Assembly: GCF_001469865.1 (NCBI RefSeq)
Contig: NZ_LOPV01000091.1
Span: forward strand, 1-64,000
Direction of reading: 5' to 3'
DNA length: 64,000 nucleotides
DNA from: Haloferax profundi
GTDB lineage: Archaea; Halobacteriota; Halobacteria; Halobacteriales; Haloferacaceae
Part shown: in pieces, positions 49,726 through 58,841 of the stretch
Layout: each line of letters starts with the position of its first letter
Numbering within the stretch: position 1 is the first letter of the stretch
Notes under the pieces: generated by a model
Database searches by the model: none
Seen by the model: the letters and a program-made list of their open reading frames with translations, nothing else
What the model was told of the DNA's origin: nothing
Made by a program: the position numbers and the translations under genes

Positions 49726-51591
49726 TTAGGCCGGGACGACCGTGATTTGCTGCTTTTTGTCTATCGCGTCTTCGAGTTCCTCGGCGATAGCGCTGCCGCG
49801 TGAGACCTGAATGTCGCCGCCGCGGCCGACTGTCGCAGTGAACAGGTACTGGTCGTTGGCGCGGACTTCGACCGTCTCGCCGACGTGGCCGTCCATCCGG
49901 ACGATGACGTGCCGAGAGGTCACTTCGGGCGTGACGACGACGCCGTCGTTCGACTGGCCGCCAGACGACTGGCCGCCGGTCGATTGGCCGGCAGGAGCGC
50001 CCTGCGACGGTTTCTCGTCGTGGGTGCGCACGTCGATGTCGATTCCGAGGCGGTCTTCCACGTCGGAGATGCGTCCGCCGCCCTTTCCGATGACGTACGA
50101 GATGTCGTCGTCTTCGACGTAGACGACGGCGCGGTTCTGTCCCTTCAAGTCGACTTCGACGTGGCCGCGGGCGATAGACCGAATCTCGCGCTCGATTTCC
50201 TGCTTGGCGAGTCGGGAGACGCCGCTTTCTTTCTTGTCGCCTTCCTCGCCGAGCGGAACGGTGACGACCTGCCGGTTGAACGTGTAAATCTCGTACTTCG
50301 GCGTGCCCGTCTCGAAGTCGCGAATCTGGATGACGGGGCGCGCGAGGTCCTCGGCGAAGAGGCCCTCGGGCACCTTCACTTCGGTACTCACGTCGTAGAC
50401 CGTGTGGACCGCACCGTCTTCGATGTAGACGACGGTGTCGACCACTTGCGGAATCATGCCGAGTTCGACCCGGCCGACGAGACGCTGGAGAGCGTCGATG
50501 GCGCGCGTCGCGTGGACGACGCCGACCATGCCGACACCGGCGAGGCGCATGTCGGAGAAGACGGAGAAGTCCTCGGTCTTTCTGACTTCGTCGTAGATTG
50601 TGTAGTCGGGACGGACGAGGAGGAGTGAGTCGGCCGTCTTGGCCATGTCGCCGCCGAGAGCGGTGTACTGCGTGATGTGCGGGCCGACCTGCAAGTCACG
50701 CGGTTTCTCCATCGTCTTGACCGCGTAGTCGCTGTCGTTGAGGAACTCGGCGACGGCCTGCGCGAACGTGGACTTCCCGGCACCGGGCGACCCGGCGATG
50801 AGGACACCGCGCTGGCGCTCGGCGAGGCGGTCACGGAGTTCGTCGGCGAACTCGTAGTCCTCGAGTTCGGTCTTGACGATGGGGCGAACAGCGGTAATCT
50901 CGATACCGTCGGCGAACGGCGGACGGGCGACGGCGATACGGTAGTCGCGGAACTGGACGATGTTCATCCCCGGTTCCGAGAGTTCGATGAAGCCGTCGGG
51001 CGAGGCGCGAGCGGAGTTGACGATGTCGTCGGCCCACTCGTTCATGGTCGCCTCGTCTGTCACCTCGTCGTCGATAGTCTGGTAGTGCATCTCGCCGATT
51101 GCGCCGCGCTTGGCTTTCGGCTTGGTGTCCGTCTTGAGGTGGACAGACATCGTCTGGTCGTCGAAGAACCGCTCGATGATGAGGTCACCAGACCCGCGAA
51201 CGACGGGTTCGACGTACTCGACGGACAGGCCTTTCGCTTTGGCGACTTCGGCTTGCACGACGTCGCTGGTGAGGAGTTTCGCAGACCGCTCGGCGGCGAT
51301 GTCGCGGATGAGCGCGTCGATGTCACCTTCGTGTGCGCCTTTCGTCTCACCGGCGCTCGGGCGTCGACCGACGTATTTGAGTTCGATGACGCCGTCGTCG
51401 GCGAACTCGGCGAGGCGCTGGAGTTCAGAGAGACCCTCCCACCCCGTATCGCGGCCATCGTTGGCCTGCGATTCGAGTTCGCTCACGACTGCCTCGGGGA
51501 CGAGAACGTCGGCACCGTCGAAGGTTCCGTCGTCGACTCGCTCGGACACACGGCCATCGATGACCGCGCTCGTGTCCGGCACTATCTTCAT
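49726..51591 (-). CDS. PIN-ATPase-KH protein (PINA-like)
   Basis: A 621-aa protein with three parts. The N-terminus is a PIN nuclease domain with acidic residues in VPDTSAVIDGRV, AVVSELE and LTSDVVQA. The centre is a type II/IV secretion-type ATPase with Walker A AGSPGAGKSTFAQA and Walker B-type LLLVRPDYTIYDEVRKTEDF (the final glutamates). The C-terminal part has a KH domain, YVIGKGGGRISDVEDRLGIDI, then a Gly/Gln/Ser-rich linker and a TRAM-like segment. Sulfolobus PINA of this architecture migrates Holliday junctions with Hjc; that role is expected here. Start at MKIVPDTSAV. Confidence 0.93.
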   Translation of the reverse strand: MKIVPDTSAVIDGRVSERVDDGTFDGADVLVPEAVVSELESQANDGRDTGWEGLSELQRLAEFADDGVIELKYVGRRPSAGETKGAHEGDIDALIRDIAAERSAKLLTSDVVQAEVAKAKGLSVEYVEPVVRGSGDLIIERFFDDQTMSVHLKTDTKPKAKRGAIGEMHYQTIDDEVTDEATMNEWADDIVNSARASPDGFIELSEPGMNIVQFRDYRIAVARPPFADGIEITAVRPIVKTELEDYEFADELRDRLAERQRGVLIAGSPGAGKSTFAQAVAEFLNDSDYAVKTMEKPRDLQVGPHITQYTALGGDMAKTADSLLLVRPDYTIYDEVRKTEDFSVFSDMRLAGVGMVGVVHATRAIDALQRLVGRVELGMIPQVVDTVVYIEDGAVHTVYDVSTEVKVPEGLFAEDLARPVIQIRDFETGTPKYEIYTFNRQVVTVPLGEEGDKKESGVSRLAKQEIEREIRSIARGHVEVDLKGQNRAVVYVEDDDISYVIGKGGGRISDVEDRLGIDIDVRTHDEKPSQGAPAGQSTGGQSSGGQSNDGVVVTPEVTSRHVIVRMDGHVGETVEVRANDQYLFTATVGRGGDIQVSRGSAIAEELEDAIDKKQQITVVPA

Positions 51592-51674
51592 GCGCGGATT
51601 TTCGCGGTGGGGACGGATAAGGGTATAGATGGAGAGGACCCTTCGGGAGGGCGAATCGAGGGGGGTCGAAGTCG

Positions 51675-53312
51675 TCAGTCGTCTGCCGGCGAGGCGCGTT
51701 GTCGCTCGTCTTCGTCGATGACCTCGAACGACCCCACGAGTCCTTCGAGGTTCGCCGCCCGCGACGAGAGGACTGCCGCTTGCTCGGAGAGGTCACCGAT
51801 GGATTCGGACTGGGAGTCCGCCGTCTCGACGACGGTCTGCGACTGCCCCGCCGTCTCTTCGGAGATGTTCGCCACGTCGTCCACGCGGACGGCGATGTCC
51901 TGTGCCGACTGCGCCTGCTGGTCTGTCGCGTCGCTCACTTCGGCCACGCTGGCGTCGATATCGGTCACCATGTCCACGATGGTCTCGAACTCCTCGATTG
52001 CCTCGCTGACGGTGTCGAGACTGTCGGTGACTTGCTGGTTCATGTCGCGCACGTCGGCCAGCGTCTCTTCGGAGTGCTCGGTGATGTCGGCGATGAGCGT
52101 GGACACTTCGTCGGCCGAATCTCGGGTCTCCTCGGCGAGCGATTTGACCTCCTGTGCGACGACACCGAACCCGTCGCCTGCCTCGCCGGCGTGGGCCGCC
52201 TCGATTGCCGCGTTGATAGCCAGCAGGTCGGTCTGTGACCCGACGTGGTCGATGAAGGCGGCGATTTCGTCTATCTTCTCGATACCGTCGGCGAGTTCGG
52301 CAACCGCCTCTGCAGTGTCGTCGATGCGGGCCTCCACGGCGTCTAACTCCTTCATCGCCGCGGTGGCGGCGTCACGCCCGACTTCACCGCGTTCAGACGC
52401 CGTCTCCGCAGTCCGAGCGACTTCGTCCGCAGAGGCCGCAATCTCTTCGACCGTCGCCGAGAGCGTGTTGAGTTCGTCGGCGACCGTCTGGAGGTGGGTC
52501 GTCTGCGTGCTCGCACCGTCGGAGATTTCGTTGACCGCCGCGGCGACTTCCTCGCTGGCGGCGTTCGCCTGTTCGACGTGTTGCTGTGCAGATGCACTCA
52601 TCTCCGAGACTTCTTCGGCGAACGTCTGGACCTCGCCAAGCGTCGTCGAGAGCGTGTAGACGAGGTCGTTGTACGTCTCGGCGACGGCCTCGTAGCGTTC
52701 GTCGTCGACGCCCCACTCGCTCGTGTCGATAGTCGCCGTCAGGTCGCCGGTCTGCGCCCGTGCAGTGGCCTCGGCGAACGCTTCGACCAGGTGTTGCAGG
52801 TTCCGCGTGTAGTCCGCGAGGTCACGTTGCATCCGGTCTAACGCCTCGCCGAACTCACCCGGCATCTCCTCGTCGAACGACGGGTGGTCGAAGTCCTGGT
52901 CTGCGAGGGCAGTCGCCTGCGCCGAGACGATACAGAGGTGGTCGTGCATCGACCCGAAGTCGTCCGCGAGTCGAGCGACTTCGTCGTCGCCCTCGACGGT
53001 CGGCGGCGTCGACGAGAGGTCGCCCGCAGCGACACCGGCGGCCGATTCAGAGATTCGCTCGATTGGCGAGACGATATCTTTGCGAGTGATGAAGACGGTG
53101 TTCACGAACGCGAGAGTCGCGCCGAAGAAGAGGACGGCCGAGAGGACGAGGCGAGTCGTTCCCGTCGCGACCCACGGCAACGCGGCCTGCCCGACAGACA
53201 CCACGAATTGGATGCCGACTGCCGCGACGATTTTTCGTTCGACCGAGTCCGAGACACCGAGGGCGTCCATGCTTCCCCAGAGCACCCGTTCGTATGCCGA
53301 GGCGATGCGCAT
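51675..53312 (-). CDS. Methyl-accepting chemotaxis (Htr) transducer with two TM helices
   Basis: A 545-aa chemoreceptor. Two hydrophobic helices (about residues 29-46 and 56-72) are joined by a short loop of about 10 residues, so there is no extracellular sensor domain. A HAMP-like segment ([21 protein letters not shown]) and further HAMP-like helices follow, then the long methylation and signalling coiled coil with the hairpin [20 protein letters not shown] and [20 protein letters not shown]. The architecture resembles Halobacterium MpcT, a two-TM receptor that senses membrane potential; that analogy is inference. No che genes are in the window. Confidence 0.93.
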   Translation of the reverse strand: MRIASAYERVLWGSMDALGVSDSVERKIVAAVGIQFVVSVGQAALPWVATGTTRLVLSAVLFFGATLAFVNTVFITRKDIVSPIERISESAAGVAAGDLSSTPPTVEGDDEVARLADDFGSMHDHLCIVSAQATALADQDFDHPSFDEEMPGEFGEALDRMQRDLADYTRNLQHLVEAFAEATARAQTGDLTATIDTSEWGVDDERYEAVAETYNDLVYTLSTTLGEVQTFAEEVSEMSASAQQHVEQANAASEEVAAAVNEISDGASTQTTHLQTVADELNTLSATVEEIAASADEVARTAETASERGEVGRDAATAAMKELDAVEARIDDTAEAVAELADGIEKIDEIAAFIDHVGSQTDLLAINAAIEAAHAGEAGDGFGVVAQEVKSLAEETRDSADEVSTLIADITEHSEETLADVRDMNQQVTDSLDTVSEAIEEFETIVDMVTDIDASVAEVSDATDQQAQSAQDIAVRVDDVANISEETAGQSQTVVETADSQSESIGDLSEQAAVLSSRAANLEGLVGSFEVIDEDERQRASPADD

Positions 53313-53428
53313 ACACAGACATTCACAGATTCTGGTATAATCCCGGTCCCGTATTCCCGAGGATTGAGAACACGGTGTGTCCTGCCGCCACGGCGCATAC
53401 TTTTGCGGTGGTGCCGCGACACGACGGC

Positions 53429-54523
53429 ATGGACGAACTCGACGCGCTGACGACCGACCTCGTCTCGATTCCGAGCCACGAAGACGAGACTGCCGCCGGC
53501 GATTTCATCGAGACGTGGCTTCGAGACGAGACGGACGCAGACGTGACCAGAGACGACGCGGGGAACGTCGTCGCGCGCGTCAACGCCGGCGTCGGCGAAT
53601 CGCTCGCACTCGTCGGGCACCACGACGTCGTTCCGCCAGCACCCCGGCAACTGACCGACGACGGCGACTACGTCGTCGAATCGGGTGACGGACGACTCTA
53701 CGGGCGGGGGTCCGCAGATATGAAAGGTGCCGTCGCGGCGTCGATGCTCGCCTTCCGAGACGCGGCCGAGTCAGCGACGAACGAAGTCGTCTTCGCGTCG
53801 TTCGTCGGCGAGGAAATCGGTGGGACGGGCGTCCGTGCGGCCCTCGACGCCGGCCTCTCGCTCGACTACGCCATCGTCGCCGAAGGCTCGACGAACTACT
53901 CGGGACCGGACCGCACCGACGTGGTGGTCGCCCACCGTGGTCGCCGGGCGAGCACGCTGGTCGTGAGCGGAACCGCCTGCCACGCGAGCGAACCCGAGCG
54001 AGGCGAGAACGCCGTCTACCGCGCCTGCGACGCGGTGGATATCGTCCGCGAATCGACGTTCCCCGAAACAGAGGTACTCGGACACACCGTCTCCGGGAGC
54101 ATCGCCGTCACCGAGATAGACGGTGGGAGCGCGTGGAACGTCATCCCCGACCACTGCGAGGTGACTATCGACGAACGGACTGTCCCCGGTGGATACGCCG
54201 ACCTCTCGCAGACAGAGAGCATCGAGGGTGTCGAGTGGGTGGTCGAACAGGACCTTCCCCCGATGGCGTGTGACGACGCCGAGTTCGCAGACAGAGTGCT
54301 CGCAGTCGCCGAGCGAGTTCACGAACAGCGTGGTGACAGCACCCCCGAACAGGTGACGAAACCGCACGCGACGGACGCGGGATGGTTGGCACAGGAAGGG
54401 ACGACGTGTGTGGTGTACGGGGCGTCGGAACCCGGAGAGGCGCACACGAAGAACGAGAGTGTCTCGCTGGACGTGCTGGAGCGGTGTTACGAGACGTACC
54501 GTGGACTTCTCAGTGAGTGGTGA
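53429..54523 (+). CDS. dapE: M20 family metallopeptidase
   Basis: A 364-aa M20 di-zinc peptidase/deacylase. The first metal motif is [14 protein letters not shown], then [18 protein letters not shown], the catalytic Glu-Glu in [20 protein letters not shown]-type Asp/Glu and the final His in [15 protein letters not shown]. The lid domain lies between about residues 170 and 280. It resembles succinyl-diaminopimelate desuccinylase and acetylornithine deacetylase; which reaction applies is not clear from sequence, so the symbol is tentative. CTTTTG lies 30 nt upstream of the ATG. It is divergent from the chemoreceptor gene. Confidence 0.85.
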   Translation: MDELDALTTDLVSIPSHEDETAAGDFIETWLRDETDADVTRDDAGNVVARVNAGVGESLALVGHHDVVPPAPRQLTDDGDYVVESGDGRLYGRGSADMKGAVAASMLAFRDAAESATNEVVFASFVGEEIGGTGVRAALDAGLSLDYAIVAEGSTNYSGPDRTDVVVAHRGRRASTLVVSGTACHASEPERGENAVYRACDAVDIVRESTFPETEVLGHTVSGSIAVTEIDGGSAWNVIPDHCEVTIDERTVPGGYADLSQTESIEGVEWVVEQDLPPMACDDAEFADRVLAVAERVHEQRGDSTPEQVTKPHATDAGWLAQEGTTCVVYGASEPGEAHTKNESVSLDVLERCYETYRGLLSEW

Positions 54524-54590
54524 GTCGCCGACGTAGTTGTGGTACGTCGTCGGCAGAACGAATTTACAGACGGGTTCGGATGGGAGAGAC

Positions 54591-54956
54591 GTGAATCGCC
54601 GTACCTACGTCACTTCGCTCGTCACAGCGTCGGTCAGTGCAGCAGGATGCCTCCGAGGCCCGGGCCGCGAATTCGACACGTTGCTGGTCAACAGGACACC
54701 GGGTCAGCTTCGTGGTCTGTTCGAAATCGCGACCACCTCCGGGGAGACCGTCGCGACTGAGCAGTTCGACATCGGCGAGGAGAACCTCGAATACACACAC
54801 GCGCTCACACGTGAAGAAGCGTATCAGTTCAGTGTGACCCTCGAATCGGGACTCACAGAGACAGACGAACTCGCCATCAGCGGAGGGATTGCACTCCAGG
54901 TGGACCTGTATCCAGACGATATCCAATTCAAGACAGTGACTGTCCCGAGTCCGTAA
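54591..54956 (+). CDS. Tat-type lipoprotein of unknown function
   Basis: A 121-aa protein started at GTG. The signal has RRTYVTSLVTASVSAAGC, with RR and the lipobox AAGC at residues 14-17, so it is likely exported by Tat and lipid-anchored. The mature part, about 100 residues, looks all-beta with EQFDIGEENLEYTHALT and ALQVDLYPDDIQFKTVTV. This gene lies 67 bp after the M20 peptidase and 96 bp before the carboxypeptidase. Function unknown. The GTG is chosen because the twin-arginine signal begins there. Confidence 0.75.
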   Translation: MNRRTYVTSLVTASVSAAGCLRGPGREFDTLLVNRTPGQLRGLFEIATTSGETVATEQFDIGEENLEYTHALTREEAYQFSVTLESGLTETDELAISGGIALQVDLYPDDIQFKTVTVPSP

Positions 54957-55052
54957 TGCACGCAGTCTCGCGTTCGTTGCCGGAGCAAAACAGCCCCACC
55001 GAAATCACCGTCTCCTGCGATTTAATACGTCCCCGACCCGACCCGATATCAT

Positions 55053-56561
55053 ATGGCACAATCCTCCACGGAAGAGGCGTCGGCGTACGACCAACTCCTG
55101 ACGAAGTACAAGCGAATCGCCAACGTCGAGAACGCTGGCGGCATCCTCTCGTGGGACCAGCAGGTCATGATGCCCGACGCGGGGACGCCCGCGCGCTCCC
55201 AGCAGATGTCGGCCCTGTCGGCACTCAGCCACGACTTGCTGACCGACGACGAGTTCGGCGAACTCCTCGAAGCGGCCGAGGCCGACGACCCGACCGACGA
55301 GCAGGCGGACGTGCTCCGTGAACTCCGACGCGACTACGAACGCGCGGTTCGCGTCCCGAACGACCTCGTCGAACAGATTTCGGCGGCAGCCTCAGAGGCG
55401 ATTCCGGCGTGGAAGGAAGCGAAGGCCAACGACGACTTCGAGACGTTCGCGCCGCACCTGGAGAAGCACGTCGAACTGAAGCGCCAGTACGCCGAGCACA
55501 TCGACCCGGACCGCGACCCATACGAAGTGCTGTTCGAGGACTACGAACCGTGCCTCCCGCTCGAACAGGCAGAGGAGATTCTGGACGAAGTGCGCGAAGT
55601 CCTCGTCGAGATGATTGCGGACATCCGCGAGTCGGACGTCGAACTCGCCGTGGACGCCTTCGACGGTGAGTTCCCGGCCGACGAACAGGAGGAACTCGTC
55701 CGCGACGCTCTCTCGACGCTTGGCTATCCGTGGGAGCGTGGCCGCCTCGACACCGCGCCCCATCCGTTCTCGTCGGGGACGCAGTTCGACGCCCGCGTGA
55801 CGACCCGCTACGACGAGTCGGACCCACTCGGGTCGCTCTTTTCGACCATCCACGAGTTCGGCCACGCGCTCTACACGCTCGGCCTGCCAGACGAACACTA
55901 CGCGACCCCACTCGGTGAGGACCGAAACCTCTCGGTCCACGAGTCGCAGTCGCGCCTGTGGGAGAACCACGTCGGCCGGTCGCGCACCTTCTGGCAGCAC
56001 TTCCTGCCGACGTTCACCGAACACTTCTCGGACGTGGATGCGACCGTCGAAGAGGCCTACGAGGCGGCGAATCAGGTGTACGAGGACAACCTCATCCGCG
56101 TCGAAGCGGACGAACTGACCTACCACCTACACATCGTCATTCGGTTCGAACTCGAACGCGCACTCATCTCGGGTGACCTCGCCGTCGAGGACGTGCCAGA
56201 GGCGTGGAACGACAAGTACGAAGAGTACCTCGGCATCCGCCCCGAGACCGACTCCGAAGGCTGTCTGCAGGACATCCACTGGGCGTACGGGAACTTCGGC
56301 TACTTCCCCACGTACTCGCTCGGGTCCATCATGTCCGCGCAGTTGTTCGCCGCGGCCGAAGACGACATCGAGAACCTCGACGAGAAGCTTTCGAACGGCG
56401 AGTTCGCCGACCTGCGCGAGTGGCTTCGCGAGAACGTCCACCAGCACGGCCGCCGCTACGAGACGAACGACCTGGTGAAACGCGCGACTGGCGCGGACTT
56501 CGCCGCCGACGACTTCCTCGACTACGTCGAGTCGAAGTACACAGCGCTGTACGACCTATAA
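55053..56561 (+). CDS. M32 family carboxypeptidase
   Basis: A 502-aa metallocarboxypeptidase of the Taq/Pfu type, removing C-terminal residues from peptides in the cytosol. The zinc motif HEFGHALY is at residues 267-274, with Glu from LWENHVGRS about 30 residues on. The family motif [10 protein letters not shown] and [22 protein letters not shown]-type C-terminal part ([18 protein letters not shown]) are present. Length and fold are normal. The start ATG at 55053 is supported by the ATATCATATG context. The gene stands alone after a lipoprotein gene. Confidence 0.95.
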   Translation: [502 protein letters not shown]

Positions 56562-56647
56562 GTAGTCGAGACAGTCTGAAACACCTATTTTCGCGGATTC
56601 ACAATCGCCGCAGGAATTAAATACAGTCATGGCATAGCATACCATGT

Positions 56648-56824
56648 ATGGCCTCAGCACCCAGTGACGACTTGTTCGACCAGTTTTTGGCCGACCGCGG
56701 TCACGAGACAGAACCGGCACGCTGGGACCGATCCTATAACAAACTGCAGTGTCCCGATTGCGGGGCGCTACACGACATGGGCGCGGCGACATGCTCCGTA
56801 TGTGGGTGGTCGCCGGAGGCCTAA
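56648..56824 (+). CDS. HVO_0416-type small zinc finger protein
   Basis: A 58-aa protein with a C-terminal zinc finger made by CPDC (residues 35-38) and CSVC (49-52), preceded by MASAPSDDLFDQFLADRGHE. I recall this as a haloarchaeal mini zinc-finger family named after HVO_0416. Function not established. Its position 159 bp before the UvrD-like helicase gene, on the same strand, may be chance. It is too short for a usual gene finder cutoff but has typical composition and a clear stop. Confidence 0.85.
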   Translation: MASAPSDDLFDQFLADRGHETEPARWDRSYNKLQCPDCGALHDMGAATCSVCGWSPEA

Positions 56825-56983
56825 CGCGTCCGACTACCTGACCAAGCCACAGCACCTGTTCTCGCCGCACCCCCACTATGCGGGGTGTGTCCGCGAACGC
56901 CCGGCACGTCGAATCGACTCCGGGCGCGTTCGCCCTCGTCGGAAGCACGTCGCTTATCACGCATAAGGCCGTGAACGTGCACA

Positions 56984-58834
56984 ATGAGCGAATCCGACGT
57001 GACCGTCACCCGACTGTTTGGGGGTCCGGGGAGCGGTAAGACCACGGCCTTACTCAACAAGGTCGAGGCGATTCTCGAACAAGACGACGTCAGTATCCGA
57101 GACATCCTCGTCGTCTCGTACACCCGGGCAGCAGCGTCCGAGATCCGTGACCGACTCGCCGAGCGACTCGACATCAACCCACGGTCGCTGAAGGGCAACG
57201 TCTCCACGATGCACGCGAAGGCGTACGAACTGCTCGGCCTCTCGCGCAACGACGTGGTCGGCGAGAAGGACAAACAGGAGTTCTGTGAAGAGTACGGTCT
57301 GGAGTTCCAAGACGAGTACAGTGGTGCCGGCCGGCGGACGGCCCGTTCGACGACCATCGGGAACAAGATTATCGCGACCAGCCAGTGGTTACAGCGGACG
57401 CGCCGCGACGTAGCCGACTGGTACGACGTGCCGTTCCAGTGGAACGTCGAAGAAGTTCGCCTGCCACCGGAAGTCGACCCGAACGCACAGGAAGGCAACA
57501 AGTACACGCCGACGTGGCCCTCTGACGACGACCGAATCGACATCCCGGAGGCCATTCGCGCGTGGCGCGCCTACAAAGGTGAGAACGGACTCGTCGGATT
57601 CGCGGACATGCTCGAACGGGTCAAGCAACGTGCACTCGTCCCCAACGTCGACTACCTCGTCATCGACGAGTTCCAGGACATCACGACGCTCCAGTACGAC
57701 GCGTACGAGGAGTGGAAACCTCACATGAAGGGCGTCCTCATCGCCGGCGACGACGACCAGGTCGTCTACGCGTGGCAGGGTGCGGACCCGAACCTGCTCC
57801 TCGACGCCGAACGCGACAACGACGAGGTTCTCCCGAACTCCTACCGTCTCCCGTCGAACGTCCTCAACGTCGTCAACCGCGAGATTCGCCACATCGACAA
57901 GCGACAGGAGAAAGACCTCAAGCCCCGCAAAGAGGGCGGGTCCGTCGAGGCAGTCGAGAGTCCGTCGATGCTCGAACTCGCGCGGAACGTCCGGTACACC
58001 GTCGAACAGGACGACGGGACCATCATGGTACTGTTCCGTGCGCGCTACCAGATGTTCCAGTTTATCGATGAGTTCCTCCCGTCTGGTATCCCCTTCTCCA
58101 CGCTCACCGACCAGCGGATGTGGACCGACCGACTCACGCAGTACGTCCGCGCCGTCGAGGCCATGGAGGCCGAGGAACCCGTCGATGGGTTGCAGGCCCG
58201 CCGCCTCGCAGACATGCTGCAGGACTCTGCGTTCGGGACGAACGACCGCGACGACCTGTTCGACGCCATCGACGAACGGCAGGAAGAAGCGGGCGTCGAA
58301 GACATCACGAACATCGAGTTCACGCCGAAGGAAATCAAGAACTTCGCACCGTTCGCGCCGAACGGAAGCGCCGCCTCGGACATGGTCCGCAAGGTGACGA
58401 GTTTCCAGCGGAAGTCCGTCGACGCGTACTTCTCCGGCGACTACGCCGGTATGGACCCCTCGCGCGTCCGCGTCGGGACCATCCACTCTGCGAAGGGTCG
58501 TGAAGCAGACCACGTCTTCATGGCGACGGACCTGACCGAGAAAGTCGTCGAGCAGATGGCCGCGTCCGTCTCCGAAGAGGAACTCGAAGCGCGCGGCATC
58601 GAAGAGTTCACCGCGTCCACCAGTCCGGTTCCACTCATCACGGACAACGAGCGCCGTGTCTTCTACGTCGGTATGTCTCGTGCACGCGAGCGTCTCATCA
58701 TCCTCGAAAACCTCGTCAACGGAGCACCGACGCTCCCGATAAGCGTCCTCCTCCACAACGAGATTCGCGACGAGGACACGCAAGAACTCGTGGCAGAGGC
58801 ACAGGAACCACCTGCGCCCGAACCCGAGGCGTAA
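56984..58834 (+). CDS. UvrD/Rep superfamily I DNA helicase
   Basis: A 616-aa ATP-dependent 3'-5' helicase of the UvrD/PcrA type. Motif I is GGPGSGKTTALL at residues 13-24, motif Ia SYTRAAASEIRDRL, motif II VIDEFQDITTLQYD, motif III GDDDQVVYAWQGAD, motif IV RARYQMFQFI and motifs V and VI TIHSAKGREADHVF and VFYVGMSRARERLIIL. All key residues are intact. Domain 2B is shorter than in bacterial UvrD. The C-terminus ends in a Pro/Glu-rich tail. An M24-like gene follows 7 bp later, so they are likely one operon. Confidence 0.95.
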   Translation: MSESDVTVTRLFGGPGSGKTTALLNKVEAILEQDDVSIRDILVVSYTRAAASEIRDRLAERLDINPRSLKGNVSTMHAKAYELLGLSRNDVVGEKDKQEFCEEYGLEFQDEYSGAGRRTARSTTIGNKIIATSQWLQRTRRDVADWYDVPFQWNVEEVRLPPEVDPNAQEGNKYTPTWPSDDDRIDIPEAIRAWRAYKGENGLVGFADMLERVKQRALVPNVDYLVIDEFQDITTLQYDAYEEWKPHMKGVLIAGDDDQVVYAWQGADPNLLLDAERDNDEVLPNSYRLPSNVLNVVNREIRHIDKRQEKDLKPRKEGGSVEAVESPSMLELARNVRYTVEQDDGTIMVLFRARYQMFQFIDEFLPSGIPFSTLTDQRMWTDRLTQYVRAVEAMEAEEPVDGLQARRLADMLQDSAFGTNDRDDLFDAIDERQEEAGVEDITNIEFTPKEIKNFAPFAPNGSAASDMVRKVTSFQRKSVDAYFSGDYAGMDPSRVRVGTIHSAKGREADHVFMATDLTEKVVEQMAASVSEEELEARGIEEFTASTSPVPLITDNERRVFYVGMSRARERLIILENLVNGAPTLPISVLLHNEIRDEDTQELVAEAQEPPAPEPEA

Positions 58835-58841
58835 TCCACTC

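Noticed and set aside
50677-52659. A 660-aa open frame antisense to the PIN-ATPase and chemoreceptor genes
   Set aside because: It spans two good genes on the opposite strand and is low in complexity, with serine-rich runs typical of shadow frames.
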